Origin: Arabidopsis thaliana
Lineage: Eukaryota; Streptophyta; Magnoliopsida; Brassicales; Brassicaceae
Assembly: GCF_000001735.4 (NCBI RefSeq)
Contig: NC_003070.9
Location: forward strand, 2,480,001-2,544,000
Reading direction: 5' to 3'
DNA length: 64,000 nucleotides
This document shows, one piece after another, positions 54,401 through 64,000 of the stretch (position 1 is its first letter; each line of letters begins with the position of its first letter). The notes under the pieces were generated by a model. It made no database searches. It worked only from the letters and a program-made list of their open reading frames with translations, and was not told the origin of the DNA. The position numbers were made by a program, and so were the translations under genes.

Positions 54401-54781
54401 ATTTGCTAGCTAGCTCTCCTCATATCCAAAAAGCTAAGATTCTTTCAGAAACACTAACAATTGAAATTTGGACAAACCCACAAGCTAGTAGAACTAACCG
54501 GAGTAGGAGTTGAGAGAGATGTCGAGCTTGGTCGTCGCCGAGAGAGAGCTTTGTCGCCGGGAGAGAGAGCGTCGTTGCCGAGAGAGAGAGAAGAGAAGAA
54601 AATTGATGTGTTGAAAAAATTGATGGGCCAACCATAAACCGTGTGGGCTAGCCCATTAAACCCATAGACAAAATTGGTCTTTAGACCATATACCCCGTTT
54701 TCATTACGGGCCGACCATGGACTGTCCATAATATTGTGGACTGGGCTCAGCCCATGGTCAGATGACCATTTGACACTTCTA
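51451..54781 (-). mobile_element. Complete hAT-superfamily DNA transposon
   Basis: 3331 bp. The ends begin TAGAAGTGTCAATTGGGC (left) and, read inward from the right, TAGAAGTGTCAAATGGTC, so the terminal inverted repeat is 12 bp exact plus partial matches. The flanks carry an exact 8-bp target-site duplication, GACATGGA, at 51443-51450 and 54782-54789, as expected for hAT. Subterminal regions are rich in repeated GGTC, CCATGG and ATGGTC words, and hold a perfect inverted pair GGTCTTTAATGG / CCATTAAAGACC near 51529-51575. Such motifs are typical transposase-binding regions. The transposase gene inside lies on the minus strand. The empty site can be read as the flanks joined with one GACATGGA. 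Confidence 0.93.
51886..54114 (-). CDS. hAT transposase (BED zinc finger, RNase H-like, hATC)
   Basis: Coding exons 52516-54114, 52031-52349 and 51886-51935 join in phase to 655 aa, with no stop or frameshift. The ATG at 54114 ([14 protein letters not shown]) directly follows an acceptor (TGTCAG), so a leader intron is likely. Domains in order: a BED zinc finger (WKNFDRGQK, then [10 protein letters not shown] and NRHMRSC); an RNase H-like core with acidic motifs in [11 protein letters not shown] and [11 protein letters not shown]; an insertion region; and the C-terminal hATC dimerisation domain across exon 2 ([28 protein letters not shown], then RNWF). Splice sites: GAT then GTAAGT, TTTCAG, TTG then GTAATA, TTGTAG. 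It catalyses cut-and-paste transposition. The open frame suggests the element could still be functional or was so recently; expression cannot be judged. Confidence 0.9.
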
Positions 54782-54789
54782 GACATGGA
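54770..54789 (-). repeat. Right terminal inverted repeat and target-site duplication
   Basis: TTGACACTTCTA at 54770-54781 is the exact inverse of the left end. GACATGGA at 54782-54789 is the second copy of the target site. Confidence 0.92.
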
Positions 54790-55462
54790 TCAACAACACG
54801 AAAATTTGAATACAGTTACCATAATCTTGCACAACTCTCCAGATTGTTCCCATAATGTTTCACAATATGGTCATATACTCATATTGTTATCCACGTACGA
54901 TGCATCAAAACAAAATAATATCTTTTCAATTCCTACAAATATGACTATATATACTCACGCCAAAACGCTTAGAAAGTAGAAACTTGCTTAACCCAAGAAT
55001 AAACTCATCATAGACACGGTTAATCACCATATCTATTTTTTTATACATCAATTTATTAACAAACATTCACTAACAAAAAAAAAAATACATCAATTCACTA
55101 ACAAAAAAAAAAAAAAAAATCACTATAACAAACAATAACTTTTTTTTCACTGGCCAATAATCAAATCTGTCACCGTCAATTCAGTCAATTCTAGGCCTCA
55201 TCCGTAGATAAAATCTGGTTATCGTCGATCCAAACCGGAACCGAGCAAAACCGGTAAGGAAAACAGATTTCTCGAAACCAACGACGTCGTTTACAACTAA
55301 TCCCGTAGTCTCTGGACACAAACACGGCATTTTACTCATTTGAGCAGACCCCGAACTCTTCCACTCTCCAGTCACAGCCACAGAGGTAAATCTCTCTCCT
55401 TTTTCCTTTTTTTGCTCAAATATTTTCTGTCGCACGAATTGCTAATCCAAGGATACGTAATC
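54790..55462. other. Intergenic DNA before glyoxalase I
   Basis: AT-rich, with A runs near 55074-55120. The glyoxalase promoter and leader are expected here; CTCTTCCACTCTCCAG around 55357-55372 has leader-like composition. No other gene is seen. Confidence 0.45.
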
Positions 55463-57630
55463 ATGAGTTCGTACTCAATAGCAAGTGCTATATCTCGCAT
55501 ATCACCTCTAATTCGTTTCGTTAAACCTTATTCCACCGGTTTTTCTTTCATCACTTGCGCTTGCAACAGTACCCGGAGGCCAAAGGTGTCTGCTTTTTCG
55601 GCACTCACTTGCTTGTAATCGTTGATTTGGACTTTTTGTGTTGATTAATCATCTGGGTCGATTCGATTTTGTAGAGATTTGATCAGCTTTGTGTGTTTTC
55701 CATGGCGTCGGAAGCGAGGGAATCACCAGCAAACAATCCTGGCTTGTCAACGAATCGAGATGAGGCTACAAAAGGATACATCATGCAACAGACTGTAAGA
55801 TTCCTCTGCCTCTATTTGCGATTTGGTTGATCATGACCTGTAATCTCCGTATCGAAATCGGAAGTTATATGTCTTGGGGTTCTTAAGGTGAAGGATAGAT
55901 GTTTGATCTCAGTTAGGGCTTTCGTATGTGTTATCTAGCTGCTTAATCGTTGAGTTTACATGTTTGACTGAGATTTTCTAAAGAACTGTTGTTTGATCTG
56001 CTCTAGTGCTTGACATTGTGTTCATGAACATATTTTGCATAGTATCTTTCGATTTGGTGATTATGGATGAAATGAAACTATGATAATCATCAAAGTAGCT
56101 TTCATTTGAAGATATAATCTTAATATCTAGAAACGACAAGAAAGTTTGCTAGAGATTGAATCAAGTTATAGATTTCATTAACTCTTGGTGTGGTGAAGAA
56201 TGTGTCTTTTCATTGAATGTACCCTGTAGTATATAAACATTCGGAAAAACCGTCTTTTGAGTGTTGTTCCTCTCTGATTAGGTGTTGTAAGCCGTCTTGT
56301 ATCTCCTTTGTTTAGATAGTGATTTTTTTGTGCTTTCTTTTTTCCACTTCAACAATTGATATTGTTCCATTTTTCCATCTTTTTGTAACTCTCAGATGTT
56401 TCGGATCAAGGACCCTAAGGCTAGTCTTGACTTTTACTCACGTGTGCTGGGGATGTCGTAAGTTTTTTCCAAATCTTGAATCATCTGCTTTCTGAATTCC
56501 TCATGGAAGCATACTGGTTCTTCTGTTATTAAGGGTTATGGGCTCTTATATTTTACGTTATTCCAGATTGCTGAAGAGGCTGGATTTCTCTGAGATGAAA
56601 TTTAGTTTGTACTTCCTGGGCTACGAGGTAGAACTTTGACCCTTACTTAGTTATACTATTCACTAAGCTAGAGGTGATTCTAGTAAAACAAAAAGTATGG
56701 AACTTTGCGAGCAATCTATTGATATTTTAAGTGGAGTTAAATTGTTATTTTTTGAAATATTGATTTCCTTGTTGTGGACCACTCAGATGAATAGATATGT
56801 TTCTCTTGGGTGCTTAATCCTACTGATTTTAGTGGAGAGTTGAAAAAGCTGGGTTTGATTCTTTATTATGGTACAGGATACTACAACAGCTCCAACCGAT
56901 CCAACAGAGAGAACGGTTTGGACATTTGGTCAACCGGCAACAATTGAATTGACTCAGTAAGAAACAAATACTAATCCCTTACTTTCTCTCTTTCCTTTCT
57001 TGGATTGAACATTTCTTACATATGAATTTTACTTGCAGCAACTGGGGTACAGAGAGTGATCCTGAGTTTAAAGGTTATCACAATGGGAACTCTGAGCCTC
57101 GTGGATTTGGTAACCTCCTCCTAAAAATATCTCTATCTTATTATCTCTCTACATTCAGAAGTAACTGAATAGAGTTTCGGTAGGTTATGTTTTAGGGGAG
57201 CTTTAAATATGGTGGCTAGAATGTATAGCATCGATATGAACCAGTTAATAAGCCTAAAAATTGAAGCTTGAGTAATGGCAAGTCTAATATTATTACACAT
57301 GTAAAAAAGAAACTATGTTGTTGTCACAGGGCACATTGGGGTTACCGTTGATGATGTGCACAAGGCATGCGAGAGATTTGAAGAATTGGGAGTAGAGTTT
57401 GCCAAGAAACCAAACGATGGTACTACTATTACCAGCTGAGTCCAATAAACATTTGAAATTTTCTTTTTTCTTTTGCAACTCTGTTTGGGGAGTCTATATT
57501 TAATCCTTTATTTGATGAAAACCTTGCAGGAAAGATGAAGAATATAGCCTTCATTAAGGATCCTGATGGCTACTGGATCGAGATCTTTGATCTCAAGACT
57601 ATCGGAACTACTACCGTAAACGCAGCTTGA
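55463..57630 (+). CDS. Glyoxalase I (lactoylglutathione lyase)
   Basis: Isomerises the glutathione-methylglyoxal hemithioacetal to S-lactoylglutathione, the first step of methylglyoxal detoxification. The standard form starts at the ATG at 55702. Exons 55702-55794, 56396-56457, 56567-56627, 56877-56956, 57039-57109, 57330-57419 and 57530-57630 give 185 aa. Metal ligands correspond to Gln in MQQTMFRIKDP, Glu in TIELTHNWGTE, His in [10 protein letters not shown] and Glu in [10 protein letters not shown]. The [17 protein letters not shown] insertion is the eukaryotic type, usually zinc-dependent. An upstream exon, 55463-55585, can splice to 55675 and adds 50 in-frame residues, giving a 235-aa form with an organelle-targeting style leader. 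The stop lies in the first copy of a 40-bp tandem repeat. Position fits At1g08110. Confidence 0.93.
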
Positions 57631-57710
57631 TCTCAAGACTATCGGAACTACTACCGTAAACGCAGCTTGATCTCAAGACTATCGGGACTACTACCGGAAA
57701 CGCAGCTTGA
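57587..57710 (+). repeat. Three-copy 40-bp tandem repeat across the glyoxalase stop codon
   Basis: Units at 57587-57626, 57627-57666 and 57667-57706, plus four bases of a fourth. Each begins TTGATCTCAAGACTATCGG. The first unit codes for the last residues of the enzyme ([14 protein letters not shown]). The TGA stop at 57628-57630 lies in the junction GCTTGATC, so the other copies are 3' UTR. Unit 3 has two base changes. Confidence 0.95.
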
Positions 57711-58070
57711 GGAAGTAGCGATTGCGCTATTTGTGTTCTTTTGCTCATTCCACCCGAGTGTGTGCATACAGTTAAAGAATTTTCATGTTTCATCGAATAA
57801 TCGGAACAAGATGGTCGTTGTTTATCAATGTGGTCTGTTTCTTGACATATATATAATGAGCTAGGTCGTTATCATTGTTAAAAATAACATACACGTCCAT
57901 TATTAATGACAATCAGTTTGGTACTGTTCTAATCTGGTCTGTCTTAATCACTAACTAATAGATTGGGTTTGCTAGGGGGCGAGGAAGACGGCCACAATCG
58001 GAGAACTAATCAAAGACTGTCACAATTACAACGATAATTGTTAGTTAGAAAAAAACATTCAAGACTGGAA

Positions 58071-58241
58071 CTAATGGTAGGGGCTGCGCGAACGCAAACC
58101 CCCTCTGCCACAAATAATGACGTAGGCTCTTCCTCAAGGGAAGACCTTAAGCATAGCACCCTTCCGGTATGTGCAATGGAAGTCACTAGCCTAGGCCACT
58201 CGTCTTCTTGATCGCGAGTTGACCCCGTCCAGGTAAGTAAT
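58071..58241 (-). ncRNA. U1 spliceosomal snRNA
   Basis: Read on the minus strand, the RNA starts near ATTACTTACCTGGACGGGGT. It contains the 5' splice-site recognition sequence ACTTACCTG at 58230-58238. Then come loop I GATCAAGAAG (U1-70K binding), loop II ATTGCAC (U1A binding), an Sm-like site ATTTGTGG preceded by CGTCATT, and the final GC-rich hairpin strands AGAGGGGGTTTGCGTTCGCG / CAGCCCCTACC. About 170 nt. The very 5' end has one more base than the usual ATACTTACC. Convergent with glyoxalase I. Recognises 5' splice sites in the nucleus. Expression status is unknown. Confidence 0.93.
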
Positions 58242-58261
58242 TTGTATGGAGTCATGACTCT

Positions 58262-58316
58262 CTTATTTATACTCAGCTTTAGAAGCCTCCTTTGTTTCTT
58301 GTTACCGATGTGGGAC
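58262..58316 (-). promoter_or_regulatory. U1 snRNA promoter: USE and TATA box
   Basis: On the minus strand the upstream sequence element GTCCCACATCG (58306-58316) matches the plant consensus RTCCCACATCG exactly. A TATA box, TATAAATAAG, lies at 58262-58271. The gap of 34 bp between them is the RNA polymerase II type; polymerase III snRNA genes have about 10 bp less. The RNA start follows about 20-30 bases downstream. Confidence 0.93.
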
Positions 58317-58677
58317 TTTTGCCAAACTCCACATATTCCACCGTTCTAAATCTTTGAACATGCACAGCCTGTAGTTTTCGCTTTCCACGCACATCGTGTC
58401 GGAAAGGCTTAATGAATGAAACGCTAATATTAAGCTATCATATACTGGGCCGGTCTCTCCCTGGCCCAAATTCAATTATTTACTAGGTTTAGAATGACCA
58501 TGTCACACTTGGGCCTTTCTCGCGATTCTTCTCTAGGGTTAGGGTTTGACGAAGGCAGGCTTGAAAGCTATTCTACACGTCTAGCTTCAATTCGCCATTG
58601 AAGAAGCCATAATTTGAACAAGGCGGTTTTGAGATAAATTCTAAGAACAAACGTGGTGGGAAAGGTGACAAGTCTAA

Positions 58678-59480
58678 ATGAAAAATAGGATGGATTGTGA
58701 GGAAAACGTTGGGAATGAATCGCTAGTTCTGATAAAACAAGGAGCAGAAGCTAGGGTATTGGAGTCTACATTTTCTGGAAGAAGATCCATTGTGAAAGAA
58801 CGTTTCTCGAAGAAATATCGCCACCCGATTTTGGATGCCAAACTCACACTCAAACGCTTGTATGACAAAGGCAAGAAAGCTAGGGGTTTGTACTCCAGTC
58901 ATCTATGCTGTGGATACTCTGCTTCACTCTTTAACACTTGAGTACATTGAGGGCGTCTCTGTTAAAGACATTCTCCTTGACTTTTGGGGCGAATGGGGTT
59001 GTTGAGGAACGGTTAGATGATGTTGCTACTCAGATTGGGACGGCCATCGCTAAGCTCCATGATGGTGGCTTGGCTCACGGTGATTTGACCACATCAAATA
59101 TGTTAGTCAGAAGTGGAACAAATCAGGCTGATTTAATCAGCTGGTACTAATCGATTTTGGCTTGAGTGTCACATCGACCTTGCCTGAAGACAGAGCTGTT
59201 GATCTAAATATATACCTTGCCTGAAGACAAAGCTGTTGATCTAAATATATACCTTGCCTGAAGACAAAGCTGTTACTCTCAATGCATTCTTCATGCGGGA
59301 ATGTGATGGATCGTATACTGACAGCGTATAGGAACTCCTCAAAGCAATGGTCCGCCACATTTAACAAGCTCGCCCAAGTGCGGCAACGAGGGAGAAAGCG
59401 GACTATGATTGGATGTGGCCATGAGCCAAGATCTCCAATTGTCCTGTCCTTAAAACTTTGAGCACAAAGCCACCCAAATT
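58678..59480 (+). pseudogene. Bud32/PRPK-like kinase pseudogene
   Basis: Similar to the small atypical kinase of the KEOPS complex. The first frame reads LVLIKQGAEARVLESTFSG and RSIVKERFSKKYRHPILDAK (N-lobe with the conserved Lys). The frame then breaks twice. TLEYIEGVSVKDILL continues in another frame at about 58936-58980. AIAKLHDGGLAHGDLTTSNM (catalytic loop, HGD) is in a third at about 59044-59103. Later, DFGLSVTSTLPEDRAVDL marks the metal-binding DFG, and SMHSSCGNVMDRILTAY plus the RQRGRKRTMIG end can be read after a tandem expansion. Frameshifts and inserted repeats make it non-functional. It has no clear introns, so it may be a retrocopy. Confidence 0.85.
59177..59278 (+). repeat. 37-bp tandem repeat inside the kinase pseudogene
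   Basis: Units start at 59177, 59214 and 59251 (ACCTTGCCTGAAGACA...TGATCTAAATATAT). The third is cut after AAAGCTGTT. It expands the sequence coding for LPEDRAVDL and adds to the disruption. Confidence 0.93.
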
Positions 59481-59747
59481 CTGCTATATGATCGAATAGA
59501 GGTGGGAAGACACCATGCCTTGGATGTCTAAACACATGTAACACTGCCTTGTATCATTTTTCGATTGCTATCCAAGGTTGAAGGATGATATGTGATGTGT
59601 GATCGCTTTTTCAATTATATCAGAAAACAATGCAGAAAATAAGAAAAGGAAGATTTCATTCATTGTATAGAGTCTCCATGATACCAAAACTAAAAATTAA
59701 AGTGGTGGATCTTGAGGAACAAGGCTCTGAAAGTAGCTAATGCAACA

Positions 59748-62230
59748 TTATTTTTTCACCTACAAGCAAATTCAAAGAAAATTTACACAAGAGATTATTT
59801 TACTTGCATTTATGAGAGATTACGTAACCACAATGGTATGTATATACGCACCTGAACATCTATCTTAACGTCACGGAGAAGCTGTGCAGCAACTGTACCA
59901 TACCTTCTCATCTCCCATTCACTTAGCTTTCCATCCCGTAGTCTCATCAACAAACTATCTTCATTAAGACGAGGACCATGTGTAACAACAGCTTCCTCTT
60001 CCACCCTCTTATGGCATTCTCCGGTTGGGACTTTCGTCTCACACTTTGTTTCGTCTGTGTCTATAACAACTTCATCTCGGCTTACGTTTCCAGAGCTCTC
60101 GGCAGCAGATTTCTGTGCCATGATGTACAGATGAATGCTCGGGTCTTGGTATTCACCATCCATCTGCAGATTGCGTTCCAGAATAAGCGGTTGTATATTT
60201 CATGAAACTTAAACAGTAACTGTGCCATCAACGTACCTTGGATCTCGGTATGGTTTTGACTTCAAAGTTGTCTTTCCACATCTGAAGCATTTTCTCATGA
60301 ACAACCGTCGAACGTATCTCATATCCCAACTATAAAACAACAACAACGAATGATCTTGTAGTTCCAATGATATCTTAAAAGCAAATATCCCAAGTATCTT
60401 AATTCATACCATAACTGTTGTCTTTGGCCCTGATAATGCAAGTATCGTACGCAATAGCGGTTCCAGAAGCTGCTCAGAATATACCTTAAAACCAAATTTA
60501 AGGTGAGGTCAGTCTCCCTTGAGCTGAATTCAGTCTTTCTAGATTACATGATTAGAGTGAATCATTTGAAGATTCCGATGAACTTACAACATCAGTACCG
60601 ATGACATAGTCAAAGGGAGGCTCAACGGCCGTTATATGATCTTCGTTTCCCCAGTCGAGTTCTGCAACCCGGAGCGATCCAAATGCTGCCACAAGGAATG
60701 AAAACTTCATTAGACAGTAATTATAACAAGTCAAGATTTTCTTGTACCTGGATAAAGTAAGCATCACATCGAGAGTTAGTTCTACAAACTTTTCCTTGGC
60801 ATAAGAAAATGAAGAAAGCTGTAGATAGAAGCAGTAAAAGAAGCGAGCTAGCTACTAGAGAATAAAGTATTGACACAAACCTGAACCAGGATTCATCTGT
60901 ACGATTCTGGACGTATTCCATTCTACATTCCTCTTTAGCAGTGGTAATACCTCCTTTTGGTCAGTTGTAACCACATCACACCCCAGCATCGCCAAAGCTG
61001 ACACATGAACACAAACTCCAATTGAAGATGCCAAAGTTCCAGTTTCAAGCAAAGATATAGTCATGGATAAGAAAGGGGAATACTCCAGATATCAATACAT
61101 ACATGTATTACGTACCAAATCCTGCAACGCCACAACCTGCTCCTAGTTCAATAGCACGTTTCCCTTTCAGTTTAGATGAACTAAACCTTCCCTTCCTGCT
61201 ATTTTTCCCCTGTAAATATTTTAAGCGTCAGGAAGTCAGACAAGGCTTTCTTGTTAAGTCTAGTAAATGACTATTTGTAACTAATCTAGGGTTTGAGCAG
61301 GAGGTCTAGCTTTGCCAGACTAACAACAGACCTTACACGGTTAGTTGTGGAAGGGTTAAAGGGGAGCAAGGAGAGTGCATTGAAATCATTCTGTATTGGT
61401 CTAGGTCTCTAGGATCTTTGCTTTGGTCAAGAGTTAGACACTTTCCTAGTTAATCAAGTCTCTTCTATGTTGTAGTTCTTTGGTAAATAAAATAAAGAAG
61501 GAGTTCACTGGTTCATAACCAACTAAAGCCTCACCGAAGATCTATTATTAATGAGTAACAGCCCTAAGTTACCAATCTAAATTACACAGTATAAAGAAGA
61601 TAATCTCTGAGGAGAATCCTAGAATTTAAGCGGGATACGAAAGATCTATTTATACCAGATATTTGGCAAACACCATGGACGCATCCCACACGGTCGTTCC
61701 TAAATGCTTCGAATTTGGATCCTATCATGTAGAAAATTGTAGCATCATTGACCTTAAATGTAAGAATTCAAGGAGAATATAAGAGTCACACATACCTGAG
61801 CAAAGTCTAATTCGTGCCCCAAAACCTCAATGGTAACAGTACAGGTGCTTGGAGAATTTAACCTTAAAAGACAGCAAGTGTCAAATTTAATCAACTTCTC
61901 AATTGGAAAACCTTGGCTCAAAACTCAAAAAAATAACTGAAGTATTTCAGAAAAATGTAAAACTTAATTCTCAAATGAATCTACAAGAGAATCTCACTGG
62001 CAAAGATTTTACCTGAAACAGCAAAGATCTCGACTTGCCTACTAACGAAAGACAGCAAAGATAACAACCACCGAAGAAATTAAAGCTTCTATAAGCTAAT
62101 ATGATTGTTCCGTAACCAAAGACCATTTTCATATTTGTTTGCGCAAAGCTTATAACAAAAAAAATTGTCTGATAATGAATCATAAGCCAAGTTAGAGGAT
62201 AGATAAAGTGGAATACCTGTCGGGATCCAT
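59748..62230 (-). CDS. SAM-dependent protein-lysine methyltransferase-like (METTL21 group)
   Basis: Ten coding exons, 62217-62230, 61796-61862, 61656-61721, 61116-61209, 60881-60997, 60588-60685, 60410-60484, 60237-60329, 59852-60163 and 59748-59759, give 315 aa. Start MDPDRLNSPSTCTV. The seven-beta-strand fold shows a WDAS substrate-side motif (TTVWDASMVFAKYL), motif I IELGAGCGVAGFG, motif II VVTTDQKEVLPLL, and the DVVY post-II motif (GTDVVYSEQLLEPLL). These mark family-16 methyltransferases, which modify protein lysines. A hydrophilic C-terminal extension of about 100 residues follows the domain (SAAESSGNVSRDE, REDG-like RLRDGKLSEWEMRRYGTV). The last exon codes for only VKK. The substrate is unknown. 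Position fits At1g08125. Confidence 0.88.
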
Positions 62231-62912
62231 TTGTTCGTCGTCCGATCGAAACACAAACTACGGCGATTTATCGTTTCAAGTAGATTTTCAGTAAAGGCGT
62301 TTAAGTTCCAGTCGAGCATATGGGAAACGACGCCCAAGGCCAAAACCTCTGCCTCACCAAGAGGTGTTAAGCCTTTTGAGGTTTTAAGCCTTTTGAGGTT
62401 TTAAGCCTTTTGAGGTTTCGTCTTTTTACACTTCGGCCCAAATCCAGTTTAATGAGTTAATTTGTGGACCTATTACAATTACATGTTTATTGGTTTTAAA
62501 ACCTACGGTTTAGGCCCACCTACTATACAGTATTTAACTATTTATTTATCTTGCTTCGAGTGAGACTACAAACCAGAGGCTCGTCTTCTGCTGACAACTA
62601 TTAAACTCATAAGCCAATGATGTAGTTACTGTATCTTGCCTCAAGTATCCTGTTTCTACTGTAAACATATTCCACATTTCTGCCAATCATAGATAGCTCA
62701 GTGATGTCAATCAGGGCAGTGTTTTTATTCATTCCAGAGTCAGTTGATGAGTGTACCAATTTTTTTCCAGAACCTTTCATTCACTTTTCCTAAAAGCAGT
62801 TTTACATAAGCAGTTACAGTTGAAAACTCAAACACGCAATGTGCATCATTAGCAAGTTACGAGCAATGTCGTACATACGAGGAAATGTGCTCTGAGGCCA
62901 GATTACTGTTGT
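62231..62912. other. Methyltransferase leader and DNA ligase I 3' flank
   Basis: The leader of the methyltransferase gene extends from 62230 to about 62345. The 84-codon minus-strand frame across its ATG is out of frame with the protein and is not a gene. From 62420 to 62912 the DNA is unremarkable and should include the LIG1 3' UTR. Confidence 0.5.
62367..62417 (+). repeat. Three-copy 17-bp tandem repeat
   Basis: TTAAGCCTTTTGAGGTT at 62367-62383, 62384-62400 and 62401-62417, just upstream of the methyltransferase leader. Confidence 0.95.
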
Positions 62913-63981
62913 TCAATCATCGTCACCTTTGACTTCATTACTTGGATGATTGTGTTTCTGAGCTTGGTACAAATCAGCAATCTGAAAATGTGCAGGGAAA
63001 ATTGAGAATTAGAAAAAGGAAAAGAGTTTCAAAACCAGTCTGGTCTTGTCTTTCCAGTATTGAAAACATATGAGTGTAATTAGAATGAAACTTCACCTGC
63101 TCAGATGATGTTGCTTCCTCGGGCTTCTTGTCTTCCCGTACACGAAGTAGACGAGGAAAACGAAGAGAAATCCCCTTTTAACGAAACAAAATTGAAAACC
63201 AATACGTAACAATATATCAGCAGAGATATTCAAACCAAAAAGGAAAAAGAAGAAAATAAGTCGGAGAAAGTTAAACCTTATCAGGATCCACTATGCCAGT
63301 AGCTGCACGGTGCACAGGGCTAATTGTTAAGTCAGCTGCTTTCACTTCCCAGACCTTTAAGCAAACATATTTTTTACCTTTCATTTCAACCCATACGATA
63401 GAATGGCGAAACTAATAAATATAAGATAACATTTTGAGTACAAGCAAACATAATCCTACCTCAGTGGGCTCAAACCAAACATCTGGATTGAGGCTGTCTC
63501 CAACTCGGTAGTATTGCTGGATATTTGAATCATTACAATTAAATAAGAATTCATGCTAGAGACATATATGATAAGGAAGAAGAAAATATCCTACTTTTGG
63601 AGTAGCAATCACTTGAGAGCGAAGACTGGACGACCGCTCGTCAAGCATGGCATCAGAAAATCCAGTACCTAGTAGCCCAAACCGTATAACCAAGGTTTAA
63701 GAAACTTGAAAAACTGAACACACATACATAATATGAAATACCAAGGTGTATTCATGTATTCGACTGACCAATTTTACAAATGCTCTGGAACTCTTCCTTA
63801 TCAACATCATAGCAAGCGAGTAAAAATGCACCATAGACACCTAGAAGGAAATCATAAGGCTTTGTTAAGAGCATAGAGAATGAAGAATGTATCATCCAAT
63901 GTATTTTCGTGGTTTTCACCTGTGCGTTTTCCACGTCCATGGAAAGCAGCAATTGGTACAAGATCCACAGAGTCCCCAATG
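62913..63981 (-). CDS. LIG1: DNA ligase I, 3' part
   Basis: ATP-dependent ligase that seals replication and repair nicks. Only the C-terminal end is in the window; the gene continues past the right edge. Exons in transcript order: 63920-63981, 63769-63840, 63595-63668, 63460-63516, 63354-63277, 63174-63097 and 62981-62913, all in phase. The protein reads through the end of the OB-fold domain: [40 protein letters not shown], then [19 protein letters not shown]. Ligase motif VI is in [20 protein letters not shown]. The end is acidic (NEVKGDDD). The adenylation domain with the active-site lysine lies outside. Position fits At1g08130. Confidence 0.94.
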
Positions 63982-64000
63982 CTGCACATGTAATCCTATA

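Noticed and set aside
62089..62343. 84-codon minus-strand ORF over the methyltransferase start
   Set aside because: Out of frame with the conserved MDPDRLNSPS start and runs into intron 1; treated as leader.

Overview
This 64 kb window is nuclear DNA of a dicot plant. It has AT-rich intergenic DNA, short GT-AG introns, 5'-leader introns and plant-specific families (DYW pentatricopeptide protein, MOM1, NRT2, SMR-like protein). Every rebuilt multi-exon reading frame closes in phase, and the lengths (TPST 500 aa, MOM1 2001 aa, OTP82 741 aa, NRT2.1 530 aa, NRT2.2 522 aa, glyoxalase I 185 aa) match Arabidopsis thaliana proteins as I remember them. The order fits the upper arm of A. thaliana chromosome 1, about At1g07990 to At1g08130. 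Gene names rest on recognition, not on a database search.

Layout. 0.2-8.1 kb: the 3' part of a SIT4/PP6 phosphatase-associated (SAPS) gene, then GATA10 and GATA11. The two GATA genes come from a local tandem duplication that also copied the tail of the SAPS gene, now a pseudogene fragment. 9.6-21.3 kb: TPST, a small SMR-like protein gene, a DUF707 membrane protein gene and a RING/VWA protein gene. 22.0-31.0 kb: MOM1, a transcriptional silencing regulator with tandemly repeated exons. 31.8-38.5 kb: alpha-carbonic anhydrase genes ACA5 and ACA7, flanking the chloroplast RNA-editing gene OTP82. 38.6-43.3 kb: a gene-poor stretch.

43.4-49.7 kb: the tail-to-tail pair of high-affinity nitrate transporter genes NRT2.1 and NRT2.2. 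They form a large inverted duplication whose promoters are also conserved. 51.45-54.78 kb: a complete hAT transposon with a perfect 8-bp target-site duplication, terminal inverted repeats and an apparently intact three-exon transposase gene. 55.4-57.7 kb: glyoxalase I, with an alternative in-frame first exon that looks like an organelle-targeting leader and a 40-bp tandem repeat across its stop codon. 58.07-58.32 kb: a U1 snRNA gene with USE and TATA elements. 58.7-59.5 kb: a broken Bud32/PRPK-like kinase copy. 59.7-62.2 kb: a METTL21-type methyltransferase gene. 62.9 kb to the end: the 3' part of DNA ligase I.

The genes do not form a pathway. The themes are chromatin silencing (MOM1), nitrate uptake (NRT2 pair), peptide-hormone sulfation (TPST), organelle RNA editing (OTP82), and repeated local duplication. 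I found no clearly undescribed multi-gene system. The most notable signals are the intact hAT element, the promoter-containing NRT2 palindrome, the MOM1 exon repeats, the SMR-like small protein, the duplicated ACA5 core promoter and the GATA11 tail frameshift.
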